Shown here in pieces: positions 1-7,492 of a stretch of 11,785 nt of DNA. Source of the stretch: JBBDWZ01 sp050732575. Lineage in GTDB: Bacteria; Gemmatimonadota; Gemmatimonadetes; Longimicrobiales; RSA9. Where the stretch lies: positions 1 through 11,785 of the forward strand of contig JBOHRF010000145.1 in NCBI GenBank assembly GCA_050732575.1, written 5' to 3'. The position numbers and the translations under genes were made by a program. The notes below the pieces were generated by a model that did no database searches, was not told where the DNA came from, and saw only the letters and a list, made by a program, of their open reading frames with translations. Position 1 is the first letter of the stretch; each line of letters begins with the position of its first letter.

Positions 1-1
1 A

Positions 2-1486
2 CGATCCGCAAAACGCACCGAACTGGAACCAGCGGACGTGCAACTCGCCCGTGTATTCGGGCGTTGGATTGAAGCCGCCAATGTCGGTGCCCCAAAACGG
101 CAATCCTGAAAGTCCGGTATTGATGCCTACAGCGATGTGCGTCTTCAGCGTCTCCCAACGTGAGCGCACATCACCCGACCAGATGAAGCCGCCGTACCGC
201 TGAATGCCAGGCGATGCATTGCGATGAAGCGCAAACGAGCGCTGGTTGGGACGGTAGAGTTGCGGTCCTTCCCAGTACATGCGGTGGCGGTTGAGCCGCG
301 AAGGGCCATCGAAGCCATCGCCTTGATCCGGCCACCAGCCATCGACACCCACATCCATGAGTGCTTTGTGCACCGGCCAGTAGCAGGCCACCTGACGCTC
401 CGGCGGCCAGCGATTGTCGGGCGTGCGGCCACTGGGCAGCGGCTGCCCTTTGCACGCGTAGTTCACGGAGCCCAACAAACTGCGTCCTTCAATCACAATG
501 TGAACGATCACCTTGAAGTTCTGCGCGTGCAGCTGATCGAGGATCGCTTTGGGATCGGGGAAATTGGTGGTATGCCAGGTGAACTCGCCGTTGCGCGTGT
601 TCCAACCCGAAGGCGCGAACTCGGTGCCCAGATAAATGAGCGCTTCGCAGGGCAGCTTTTTTTCACGCATCGTGCGCGCCACGCCCAGGATCTCATCGGG
701 CCCCGCCAGTGTGCGTGATGACTGCTGGTAGCCGAAGGCCCAGCGCGCGGGCAGCTCGGGCAATCCCGTGATGCGTGCATACTCGCGCATCATCTGCTTC
801 GGATCGCGCGTGCTGACCACGAACACATCCAGCGGCAACATGGTATCCGGCCGCGGACTGAATTTGCCCAGCGGGCCCGTGCAGTCGAAGGCACCGTACG
901 GTTGGTGAATGAACATGCCCCAGCCGCCATCCGTGCCGAGCAGCCACTGTACGGGTGCGCGCGTGCCGTGCGTGGCCAGCTCGTAGCCGCCCTGGCCGTT
1001 GCGCATCTCATCGCGAGAGCCTTTGCGATCGAACTGCGGACCGCCTTCACCCAACCCGAGAAGCGGACCATCGCCCAGCAGGAAGGAAACATCGGGCAGT
1101 CTTTCGTCCAGCGTGAGCCGCTGCACGATTTGTCCGTCGCGCGTTTCCACATGCAGGGTAGGCGGTGCGGCCGTGAAGCGGACCACCAGCTCGCCCGCGC
1201 GCACGCGTGAAAGCGCTGATGCGGCACGTGCCCGGGCGCGTGCGTTGCCGGCTTCTGGCTGATCCAGCGCGCCGGTGAGCGGCACGCGAACGACACTGCC
1301 ATCTGTGCGGGGTTGCACGGTCAGGCGGACGGTGATCGGACTGAGCGACGTGACTGCGATCTCGACCGGCTGCCCTGCCACCATGATATCCGCGTTTTGA
1401 CCGCGGATGATGCGAGGCATCAGCAAGCCGGTACCGGCCAGGCCGAGCCGCTTCAGGGCGGCCCGGCGCGACATCGGTCGTGACAT
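2..1486 (-). CDS. GH31-family glycoside hydrolase (alpha-glycosidase), Tat-like leader, C-terminus cut by window edge
   Basis: The frame is open from ATG at 1486 to the left edge, giving 495 residues with no stop, so the C-terminal part is missing. The N-terminus MSRPMSRRAALKRLG holds a twin arginine, a short hydrophobic stretch and then MPRIIRGQ, which looks like a Tat export leader. Next comes a GH31 N-terminal beta-domain with LGLGEGGPQFDRKG (around residues 150-163), then a TIM barrel. The nucleophile is probably Asp387 in GVDGWWPDQGDG and the acid/base Asp439 in FIWSGDVRSRW, followed by LPFWGTDIGGF; both match GH31 landmarks. GH31 enzymes hydrolyse alpha-linked glucose, xylose, galactose or related sugars, and the substrate cannot be read from sequence alone. 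The start lies one base after the deaminase stop (TGACATG) with no clear ribosome site, implying translational coupling. ATG at 1474 (MSRRAALK) is an alternative start. The family call is secure; substrate and location are inferred. Confidence 0.9.
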   Translation of the reverse strand, partial: MSRPMSRRAALKRLGLAGTGLLMPRIIRGQNADIMVAGQPVEIAVTSLSPITVRLTVQPRTDGSVVRVPLTGALDQPEAGNARARARAASALSRVRAGELVVRFTAAPPTLHVETRDGQIVQRLTLDERLPDVSFLLGDGPLLGLGEGGPQFDRKGSRDEMRNGQGGYELATHGTRAPVQWLLGTDGGWGMFIHQPYGAFDCTGPLGKFSPRPDTMLPLDVFVVSTRDPKQMMREYARITGLPELPARWAFGYQQSSRTLAGPDEILGVARTMREKKLPCEALIYLGTEFAPSGWNTRNGEFTWHTTNFPDPKAILDQLHAQNFKVIVHIVIEGRSLLGSVNYACKGQPLPSGRTPDNRWPPERQVACYWPVHKALMDVGVDGWWPDQGDGFDGPSRLNRHRMYWEGPQLYRPNQRSFALHRNASPGIQRYGGFIWSGDVRSRWETLKTHIAVGINTGLSGLPFWGTDIGGFNPTPEYTGELHVRWFQFGAFCGS

Positions 1487-1487
1487 G

Positions 1488-2396
1488 TCAGACCAGGACG
1501 GTGGCGCGCGCTTCCAGCCTGGCGCGGATCAGAGCCAGCGTCTCGTTTCGCTCCTGCCCCGCAAGTGGCAGACGGGGCGGCCGCACGGTCTCACTGCCTT
1601 TGCCTACCTGGGTCTGCACGAGTTTGATCAGTTGCACGAATTTGGGCACTGTGTCCATGCGCAGCAGCGGTAAGAACCATTCGTAGAGCCTGCGCGCTTC
1701 GTCCACGCGGCCATCGCGGCCCAGTTCGAACAGGCGGACCGATTCCTCGGGCAATGCATTCACGAGTCCGGCAATCCAGCCATCACCGCCCATGAGTGTG
1801 CTTTCCAGCACCATGTCATCGAGACCGGCGAATATGGCCATGCGCTCGCCCAACAATTCCCGATAGGCCGTGAGCCGGCGTACATCGCCACTGGAATCCT
1901 TGACTGCGTGCACGTTAGCGTGGCGGTCGGCAAACTCCTCCACATCACGAGCGGAAAGGTCGGTGCCATACGCAATGGGATTGTTGTACAGCATGCAGGA
2001 GAGCGGAGTGGCGCTGATCACGGCCGAGAAATGCGCTTCCGTTTCACGCCAGTCGCCCAGATAAACGTAGGGTGGCAGCACCATCAGACCATCACAGCCG
2101 GCTTTCTGTGATGCTCTGGCCAGGGCCACACATTCGCCCGTGGAGAGCCCGGAGATCCCGGCCACCAGGGGCACGTTGGGGCCAATGGCGGCGCGCAGTA
2201 TTTCCAGGATGCGCACCTTTTCCGGGAACGTGAGCGTGGCACCTTCGCCGAGTGAGCCGAGCGCGACCATGCCCGTGCACCCATTCTCAATGAGCCAGGC
2301 AGCATGCTGGGCCAGGAAGGCCTCATCCAGTGAGCCATCGGTGTGAAATGGCGTGGTGATCGCCGGAAACACGCCTGCCCAATCGCTCTTTCTCAT
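1488..2396 (-). CDS. DapA-family 1-pyrroline-4-hydroxy-2-carboxylate deaminase (probable)
   Basis: A DHDPS/N-acetylneuraminate lyase superfamily TIM barrel of about 302 residues, the usual family length. Visible landmarks are the substrate carboxylate loop GSLGEG (residues 47-52), the catalytic tyrosine in YNNP (Tyr137) and the Schiff-base lysine in HAVKDSSGD (Lys166). In hydroxyproline pathways a member of this family deaminates and dehydrates 1-pyrroline-4-hydroxy-2-carboxylate to 2-oxoglutarate semialdehyde and ammonia (known from Pseudomonas LhpC and Sinorhizobium HypD). Here it lies directly with an epimerase, an amine dehydrogenase and a semialdehyde dehydrogenase, which makes that reaction far likelier than lysine biosynthesis. 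Two ATGs stand in tandem (2399 and 2396); the second was chosen because GGGAG lies six bases before it. A frame extending to 2534 would overlap the previous gene and is not believed. The specific function is inferred from context. Confidence 0.9.
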   Translation of the reverse strand: MRKSDWAGVFPAITTPFHTDGSLDEAFLAQHAAWLIENGCTGMVALGSLGEGATLTFPEKVRILEILRAAIGPNVPLVAGISGLSTGECVALARASQKAGCDGLMVLPPYVYLGDWRETEAHFSAVISATPLSCMLYNNPIAYGTDLSARDVEEFADRHANVHAVKDSSGDVRRLTAYRELLGERMAIFAGLDDMVLESTLMGGDGWIAGLVNALPEESVRLFELGRDGRVDEARRLYEWFLPLLRMDTVPKFVQLIKLVQTQVGKGSETVRPPRLPLAGQERNETLALIRARLEARATVLV

Positions 2397-2402
2397 CATG
2401 CG

Positions 2403-2407
2403 CTCCC
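2403..2407 (-). promoter_or_regulatory. Ribosome binding site of the DapA-like deaminase
   Basis: GGGAG on the minus strand, three bases before the first and six before the second of two tandem ATGs. It lies in the 25-28 base gap after the preceding oxidoreductase, the widest gap in the cluster. It decides against the far-upstream start at 2534. Confidence 0.6.
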
Positions 2408-2424
2408 AGAAAACGTGTTTGCCA

Positions 2425-3690
2425 TCATCGACTCCAAAGATTCGCCAGCGACCCAACCGTGGCCGCAGCCACAGGTGGTCGCACGGAATCGCTGTCCCAG
2501 CCGAACAGGAACGCCGTGGCGGCGCCGCACACACGGCCCTGACACGGACCCATACCGGCGCGCGTGTAGAGTTTGGCCTCGCGCACCGATGTGCAGGCCG
2601 TCAGTTCCGCGTAGCGCACATCCTCACACCGGCAAACCACGGTGTCTGTGCGCGCCAGTTTGCGCAGTTCAGCACGCAGCTCGAACGTGTGCTCCAGCTG
2701 CGCCGCGAATGCACACTGCGCGCTGCGCTCCCGGCTCAGAGCGCGTGCGCCTGCCCTTTCACCTGCCGCGGCCAGACCGACGATTTGTCCTTCCATCAGC
2801 GCGGCATCAACACCGCCGATCCCCGTGGTTTCGCCGGCGCAATAGATGCCGGGCTGCGAGCTCTGCTGCAGCTCGTCCGTGATCGTGCTGCCCGTCGCAT
2901 CCAGTTCACAGCCCGCCAGCCGCGGCAGCTCGGCAGCCGGTACCAGGCCATATCCCACACACAGCAGATCGCAATGTAGCGAGCGGCTGTGTACACCGTC
3001 CGTGACCGCCACCTCCTCCACTCTGGCTCTGCCGTCTGCGCGCGTCACCCATTGCCCCGCGTGATAGGGCGTGCGCAGGAAGGCCGCGCGGTAGCGAACG
3101 GCGTCTGCCATACGCGCCGGTGTGCGCCACAAACCAGCGGCAAAGCGCGCCAGCCGGGTCCGACTGGCCTGTTCCAGCACCATGCGCAGCCGGGCACCGC
3201 GCCGGGCGAGAAGAGCCGCCACGGGCAGCAACAACGGGCCCGAGCCGGCCACTACGACGCGCGCGCCTCTGACCTCGAGTCCGCTCTTGAGCAACGCCTG
3301 GATGCCGCCCACGCCTACCACACCGGGCAACGTCCAGCCCGGAAAGGGCAGGAAGCGCTCGCGCGCGCCCACGCACAACGCGATGGCGCGTCCGGTATAG
3401 GCTGCGCTGCCCTCGGCCATCTCGACCGACACTGTGAGATCGGGTCTGCAATCGATCACGCTTGCGTTCGTGATCATCGTCGCGCCGGAGCGGGCAAGCC
3501 GCGCCAGCCATTGCCGTGCTACCGCGGGCAGCTCGGCCGGGTCGCGATGACGCCAAATCTGGCCGCCCAATCGAATGCCCTCATCGAGCAAAACCACGCG
3601 CCGACCACGCTCGGCCGCGCTGGTTGCCGCCGCAATACCCGCCGGCCCGCCGCCCACCACGATCAGGTCGGCGTGCTGGGTGTCACTCAC
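2425..3690 (-). CDS. NAD(P)/FAD-dependent oxidoreductase with BFD-like [2Fe-2S] domain; probable D-hydroxyproline dehydrogenase subunit
   Basis: About 421 residues from a GTG start (VSDTQHADL). An FAD Rossmann motif, VVGGGPAG (residues 11-18), is followed by LGGQIWR, as in HcnB- and sarcosine-oxidase-like flavoproteins. A second nucleotide-binding fold carries VVVAGSGPLLLP (145-156). The C-terminal FAD contact GIYCAGETTGIGG is at 281-293. A BFD-type [2Fe-2S] domain follows, with cysteines at 353 and 355 (VVCRCED) and 383 and 388 (GPCQGRVCG). With the two genes just upstream it matches the heteromeric D-hydroxyproline dehydrogenases known from Pseudomonas, in which a DAO subunit oxidises the substrate and electrons pass through iron-sulfur and FAD subunits. 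The GTG overlaps the small iron-sulfur gene by eight bases, with GGAG ten bases upstream. A longer frame to 3753 would overlap that gene by 71 bases and adds residues with no family look. The domain call is strong; the natural electron acceptor is unknown. Confidence 0.88.
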   Translation of the reverse strand: MSDTQHADLIVVGGGPAGIAAATSAAERGRRVVLLDEGIRLGGQIWRHRDPAELPAVARQWLARLARSGATMITNASVIDCRPDLTVSVEMAEGSAAYTGRAIALCVGARERFLPFPGWTLPGVVGVGGIQALLKSGLEVRGARVVVAGSGPLLLPVAALLARRGARLRMVLEQASRTRLARFAAGLWRTPARMADAVRYRAAFLRTPYHAGQWVTRADGRARVEEVAVTDGVHSRSLHCDLLCVGYGLVPAAELPRLAGCELDATGSTITDELQQSSQPGIYCAGETTGIGGVDAALMEGQIVGLAAAGERAGARALSRERSAQCAFAAQLEHTFELRAELRKLARTDTVVCRCEDVRYAELTACTSVREAKLYTRAGMGPCQGRVCGAATAFLFGWDSDSVRPPVAAATVGSLANLWSR

Positions 3691-3934
3691 CGGTCGAAAT
3701 CTCCATCCCCGGCGCAACACGTTGCAGACAAGCCCGGCGATGCCGCACACCATCGATCGTGACCCGGCACTCGTAACATGTGCCCATACCGCAAACCGGG
3801 CCGCGTTCCTGCCCTGACACGGATCGGCGGAACGTCCAGATGCCGAGCTGAATCAAGGCCACGGCAACCGTGGCATCTGCGCGCGCCTGCACGGTGCGGC
3901 CATCGACGCGCAACTCGATGCTGCCCGACTGCAT
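3683..3934 (-). CDS. Small [2Fe-2S] protein, probable D-hydroxyproline dehydrogenase subunit
   Basis: An 83-residue protein with the ferredoxin-like pattern C-x4-C-x2-C-x12-C (Cys48, 53, 56 and 69 in PVCGMGTCYECRV and RRACLQRV). This is the small subunit type found beside sarcosine-oxidase, hydrogen-cyanide-synthase and D-hydroxyproline-dehydrogenase flavoproteins. It presumably carries electrons between the DAO-type subunit encoded just before it and the NAD(P)/FAD subunit encoded just after. ATG at 3934 shares one base with the previous stop (TGATG). An in-frame GTG at 3937 would give a four-base GTGA overlap and one extra residue. GAGG lies seven bases before the ATG. No signal peptide or membrane segment is seen, so it is probably cytoplasmic. 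Confidence 0.88.
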   Translation of the reverse strand: MQSGSIELRVDGRTVQARADATVAVALIQLGIWTFRRSVSGQERGPVCGMGTCYECRVTIDGVRHRRACLQRVAPGMEISTGE

Positions 3935-5043
3935 CACGCCGCCTCGGCCACCAGCGCGCGCACAGGACTGTACGCACCGGCATCGAGGACCGGCACGCGA
4001 CCCACGATCATGTCCGCGAGCAGGCGCGCCGTGCCCAGTGCCGTGGTGATGCCCAGCCCTTCATGACCGGCCGCAATCCACACACCCTCCTGCGGCTCCC
4101 ACGGACCGATCAGAGGCAGCTTGTCGGGCGTAGTGGGCCGAAAGCCGGTCCAGGTGCGAATGGCCGACAACGCGGCCAGCTTCGGTGTGAACTGCAGCGC
4201 ACGCTGCAGCATACGCCGCACGATGGATCGGTTGATCGATGCATCCCAGCCCACCAGCTCGCGCGATGAGCCGATCAGAACTTGACCCGTACGGCGCGGC
4301 TGCAAGTTGAACGCAACGGAAGCCGCATCCATGGTGTGCGCACTCTTCAGGTAACCCAACTCCACCAACTGGTGCCGGCAGAAGTTGGGATACCGATCGG
4401 TAATGACCAGGTGTCCCTTGCGCGGCACAATGGGCAGCTCGGGTGTCAACAGCGAGGCGGCGGCTCCCGCCGCATTCACCACGATGTCGGCCTGCAGGCG
4501 CTGGTCCTGGGTAACGACGGTATGTGCCTCCAGCCGCTCGACCCGCACGCCCGTGCGCAGCGCGCAGCCGCGTTTCAGAGCGCGATCGAGCAGCACGCGC
4601 GCAAGCCCGGGCGGGTAGAGCACGCCATCGTCGGGCACGCGCAGCGCGCCCGCCAGCGGCCGCAGATTGGGCTCGGCCTCAGCCAGTGCCTGGGCGTCCA
4701 GAATCTCCACAGCCACGCCCCGTTGGCTGTAATAGGCGTGTTTCTCGCGCACGATCTGGAGCTGCTCCGCATCTTCGGCCACCCACAGTGTGCCCGTGCG
4801 CTCGTACTCGGCGCTACCGGTCAACTCAGGGCGCAGCGCATCGAGCAGGGTTCGCGAGTACGAGGTCAGCTGGAACTGCGCTTCCGAATCATCCATCACT
4901 ACGATGTGGCCCATGCCCGCGGCCGTAGTTCCACCACCCGGCAATGTGGCATCGAGCAGCGTTACTCGCAGACCTGCCTCGCTCAGCGCATCGGCCACGG
5001 CCGCACCGACCACACCCGCACCGACGATGATGGCGTCAGCCAT
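3934..5043 (-). CDS. DAO-family FAD-dependent oxidoreductase, probable catalytic subunit of D-hydroxyproline dehydrogenase
   Basis: A 369-residue protein of the D-amino-acid-oxidase/glycine-oxidase-like family. The N-terminus MADAIIVGAGVVGAAV carries the FAD-binding GxGxxG (Gly8, Gly10, Gly13), with the acidic end of the second strand in VTLLDA. Near the C-terminus TWTGFRPTTPDKLPLIGP and AAGHEGLGITTALGTA are typical of this family's FAD and substrate region. The expected reaction is oxidation of cis-4-hydroxy-D-proline, the product of the epimerase encoded immediately upstream, to 1-pyrroline-4-hydroxy-2-carboxylate. It overlaps the epimerase stop by one base (TGATG), and its own stop overlaps the next start in the same way. 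A longer frame to 5304 is only the shadow of the epimerase. The family call is secure; substrate assignment rests on gene context, and other D-amino acids such as D-proline cannot be excluded. Confidence 0.9.
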   Translation of the reverse strand: MADAIIVGAGVVGAAVADALSEAGLRVTLLDATLPGGGTTAAGMGHIVVMDDSEAQFQLTSYSRTLLDALRPELTGSAEYERTGTLWVAEDAEQLQIVREKHAYYSQRGVAVEILDAQALAEAEPNLRPLAGALRVPDDGVLYPPGLARVLLDRALKRGCALRTGVRVERLEAHTVVTQDQRLQADIVVNAAGAAASLLTPELPIVPRKGHLVITDRYPNFCRHQLVELGYLKSAHTMDAASVAFNLQPRRTGQVLIGSSRELVGWDASINRSIVRRMLQRALQFTPKLAALSAIRTWTGFRPTTPDKLPLIGPWEPQEGVWIAAGHEGLGITTALGTARLLADMIVGRVPVLDAGAYSPVRALVAEAA

Positions 5044-6032
5044 CAGCCGGCCGTGAATCCGGCGCGAAACGGATCGCTGGCATGGAAGCGGAGTCTGCTT
5101 TCTCCGGTCACATGGGCATGACCGCGTACGAACGGCAACAGCTGGCCCTCGTGCTCCTCCAGCCAGCCGGTGAACAGACCGCCGGTCACACTTTCCTGGC
5201 GAAAGTGTTCGCCCGGCGCCAGTGCACCCTGTGCGTGCAGCACGGCCAGCTTGGCCGACGTGCCCGTGCCACAGGGCGAGCGATCGTAGGCGCCGCCTGG
5301 ACACATGACAAAGTTGCGCGCGTCGGCACTGCGATTCGTGGCCGGTGCGGTCAGCTCGATGTGATCGATCTCCGCACCCTCGGCGCCCGTGATGCCGCGC
5401 TCGCGCAGAACGGTCAGCATGGTGCGCGTGATGCGTGACAACTCATCCAGATTGCCCAATTCCAGCGCGGGCCGTTCCAGGTGCGTGATGAAGAACCAGT
5501 TGCCGCCCCACGCAATGTCGCCCACCACACGCCCAATGCCCGGCACATCGACGCTCACGTCGCGCGCAATGCAGTGGGCCGGCACGTTGCGTATGGTGAC
5601 CGATCCATCTTCGTGCAATCGTGCGCCCACGGTGCCGACCGGCGAGTCAATGGTGATGGCGCCCGCACCGATGCGGCCCAGATGCTCGAGTGTGCGCACC
5701 ACGCCGATCAGGCCATGACCGCACATGCCGAGATACCCGACGTTGTTGAAGAAGATGACACCGGCCGCAGCATCCGCCGTCACGGGCTCCGTGAGGAGAG
5801 CGCCTACCAGCGCATCGTGACCACGCGGCTCACAGACCACGGCACTGCGCAGATGATCCCAGCGCGCCCGCAGCTCGTCCCGGCGATCGGCCATGGACCG
5901 GCTCTCCAGCGCGGGCCAGCCGCTCACTACCACGCGCGTGGGCTCACCTTCGGTATGGGAATCGATGACCTGAATCTCAGCAGGATAGTGCTGCTGCCGC
6001 CGCTCCAGCACGGGCGCAGTGGCTACCGTCAT
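5043..6032 (-). CDS. 4-hydroxyproline 2-epimerase (proline racemase family)
   Basis: A 329-residue proline-racemase-family protein with both catalytic cysteines: Cys104 in LGMCGHGLIG and Cys254 in YDRSPCGTGTSA. Having Cys in both positions marks a racemase/epimerase. Trans-3-hydroxyproline dehydratases of the same family have Thr in place of the second Cys. The expected reaction is trans-4-hydroxy-L-proline to cis-4-hydroxy-D-proline, the first catabolic step (LhpA or HypRE in other bacteria). The N-terminus has about 17 residues before the conserved VIDSHTEGEPTR, somewhat longer than I would expect. The ATG forms a four-base ATGA overlap with the aldehyde dehydrogenase stop, and no strong ribosome site is seen, so translation is probably coupled. 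Proline racemase is the alternative, made unlikely by the dehydrogenase, deaminase and semialdehyde dehydrogenase around it. Confidence 0.93.
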   Translation of the reverse strand: MTVATAPVLERRQQHYPAEIQVIDSHTEGEPTRVVVSGWPALESRSMADRRDELRARWDHLRSAVVCEPRGHDALVGALLTEPVTADAAAGVIFFNNVGYLGMCGHGLIGVVRTLEHLGRIGAGAITIDSPVGTVGARLHEDGSVTIRNVPAHCIARDVSVDVPGIGRVVGDIAWGGNWFFITHLERPALELGNLDELSRITRTMLTVLRERGITGAEGAEIDHIELTAPATNRSADARNFVMCPGGAYDRSPCGTGTSAKLAVLHAQGALAPGEHFRQESVTGGLFTGWLEEHEGQLLPFVRGHAHVTGESRLRFHASDPFRAGFTAG

Positions 6033-7492
6033 GGATTGATCTGCACCGTTTTGATTTCCGTGTAGAACTCGCGCGCTGCACTCCCCTGCTCGCGTGAGCC
6101 CGAGCTCGAATCTTTCATGCCGCCAAACGGTGCGTGCGGATCGACACCCGTGGTATCCGCATTGACGCGCACCAATCCCACTTCAATGCGGTGGATGTAA
6201 TCCAGCGCGGCGCGCAAATCCCGCGTGAAGAGCGCTGCGCTCAGGCCATAGCGCGAAGCGTTGGCCAGCGCGATGGCTTCCTCGGCATCGCGCGCACGCA
6301 GCGTGGCCAGTACCGGACCAAACAGCTCTTCCTGCGCCAATGCCGATGTGGGATCTACATCGCGCAGAACCGTGGGCTCGAAGTAAAAGCCATGCTCGAA
6401 GGCGGGATCGCTGGGTAGGCCACCGCCCCGCACACGCTGGGCCGTGCTTCCCGCCACCGCCGCCTGCAATCGCGCGCGTGAAGCCGCGTCGATCACCGGC
6501 CCAATGGCACACGCGGCATCGGTGACCGGACCCAGTTTGAGCGCGGCCACTTCCGCTTGCACGCGTTCCAGGAATTTGTCCTCCACTTCCTTCACCACCA
6601 CGGCCCGGCTGGTGGCCGTGCATTTCTGGCCGGCAAAGCGCATAGCGCCCGAGGCCGTCAAACGCGCCGCCAGATCGAGGTCCGCGTCGGGCAGCACGAT
6701 GACCACGTTTTTGCCGCCCATTTCCGTTTGAAAGCGCACGTTGCGCGCCGCGCAGATGGCGGCCACGCGCGCGCCCACTTCTCCCGAGCCGGTAAACGAG
6801 ACCGCGCGCACGGCCGGTGCCGTGAGCAAGGTGTCACCAATGCGCGAGCCCTTGCCCAGAATGACGTTGAAGACTCCGGCCGGCAGACCGGCAGCGTGCG
6901 CCGTGCGGCCCAGCAGAACCGCCATGTGGGAAGCCTGCTCGGCCGGCTTCAACACCACGGTGTTGCCGAAGGCCAGGGCCGGCGCCGCTTTCCAGAGCGG
7001 AATAGCAGCCGGGAAATTCCAGGGTGTTATAAGCAGGACTACACCCAGCGGCTCGCGCAGCGAGAACTGCAATGCGCCTTCCACCTGCGGCGGAATCACT
7101 TCACCCAGGGAGCGCACGCACTCACCCGCGTAGTAACGCAGGATGACGACACACCGGCCTATCTCGCCGCGCGCCTCAGCGATCGGTTTGCCTACTTCCC
7201 GCGTGAGCGCCTGGGCCAGCGCTTCTTTCTCCGCTTCCATGACTGAAGCCCAGCGATAGAGATGTTCGGCGCGTGCCGGTCCGGTCAGCTTGCGCCATGC
7301 GGCGCCCGCCGCTTCTGCAGCCGCAACAGCGGCCTGCGCATCACGCGCTTCACCTTCCGGTATGCGACCAATGACATCGTTGGTGTCCGACGGATTCAGG
7401 TCCAGTACGCCCTGGTCTAGGGTACTGGCGCGGAACTGACCGCCAATGAAACTCTGGAGCACAGCGGGCAGGGTGGCGGTAATGGTGCTCAC
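6029..7492 (-). CDS. Aldehyde dehydrogenase, probable 2-oxoglutarate semialdehyde (2,5-dioxovalerate) dehydrogenase
   Basis: A full-length 487-residue NAD(P)-dependent aldehyde dehydrogenase. Motifs seen are ITPWNFP (Asn159), the cofactor lysine in LKPAEQ (Lys182), the Rossmann turn SFTGSGEVG (232-240), the general base in TEMGGKN (Glu257), the catalytic cysteine in GQKCTATSR (Cys291) and EELFGPV towards the C-terminus. The GQKCTATSR signature fits the 2-oxoglutarate-semialdehyde branch. This is the last step of hydroxyproline breakdown, giving 2-oxoglutarate, although its gene comes first among the catabolic genes. The start is GTG at 7492, overlapping the regulator's stop by four bases (GTGA), with no obvious ribosome site. 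The same enzyme type also ends sugar-acid pathways (glucarate, arabinose). Context decides for hydroxyproline here, because no sugar-acid dehydratase is nearby. Confidence 0.92.
   Translation of the reverse strand: MSTITATLPAVLQSFIGGQFRASTLDQGVLDLNPSDTNDVIGRIPEGEARDAQAAVAAAEAAGAAWRKLTGPARAEHLYRWASVMEAEKEALAQALTREVGKPIAEARGEIGRCVVILRYYAGECVRSLGEVIPPQVEGALQFSLREPLGVVLLITPWNFPAAIPLWKAAPALAFGNTVVLKPAEQASHMAVLLGRTAHAAGLPAGVFNVILGKGSRIGDTLLTAPAVRAVSFTGSGEVGARVAAICAARNVRFQTEMGGKNVVIVLPDADLDLAARLTASGAMRFAGQKCTATSRAVVVKEVEDKFLERVQAEVAALKLGPVTDAACAIGPVIDAASRARLQAAVAGSTAQRVRGGGLPSDPAFEHGFYFEPTVLRDVDPTSALAQEELFGPVLATLRARDAEEAIALANASRYGLSAALFTRDLRAALDYIHRIEVGLVRVNADTTGVDPHAPFGGMKDSSSGSREQGSAAREFYTEIKTVQINP

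Noticed and set aside
2..1486. Classical starch-utilisation locus based on SusCD plus GH31
   Set aside because: No GH13, GH97 or SusE/F-like gene is seen, and the GH31 gene is coupled to hydroxyproline catabolism; still possible if flanking genes prove otherwise.
1488..2396. Dihydrodipicolinate synthase (DapA) for lysine synthesis
   Set aside because: The family fold fits, but the neighbours are all hydroxyproline catabolic genes and none belongs to lysine biosynthesis.
1488..2534. Longer start for the DapA-like gene, at 2534
   Set aside because: It would overlap the previous gene by more than 100 bases, and the added residues are unrelated to the family; the barrel begins at KSDWAGVFPAITTPF just after ATG 2396.
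2989..3762. Plus-strand open frame of 257 codons antisense to the NAD(P)/FAD oxidoreductase
   Set aside because: It has low-complexity, Arg/Ala/His-rich composition and no recognisable fold or ribosome site; the minus-strand gene has clear Rossmann and cysteine motifs.
4282..5121. Plus-strand open frame of 279 codons antisense to the DAO oxidoreductase
   Set aside because: It mirrors a well-supported gene in GC-rich DNA, shows no domain-like motif and is rich in Arg, His and Gln, as expected for an antisense shadow.
5043..6032. Trans-3-hydroxy-L-proline dehydratase as the identity of the racemase-family gene
   Set aside because: That enzyme has Thr in place of the second catalytic Cys; here the motif is SPCGTG with Cys254 present.
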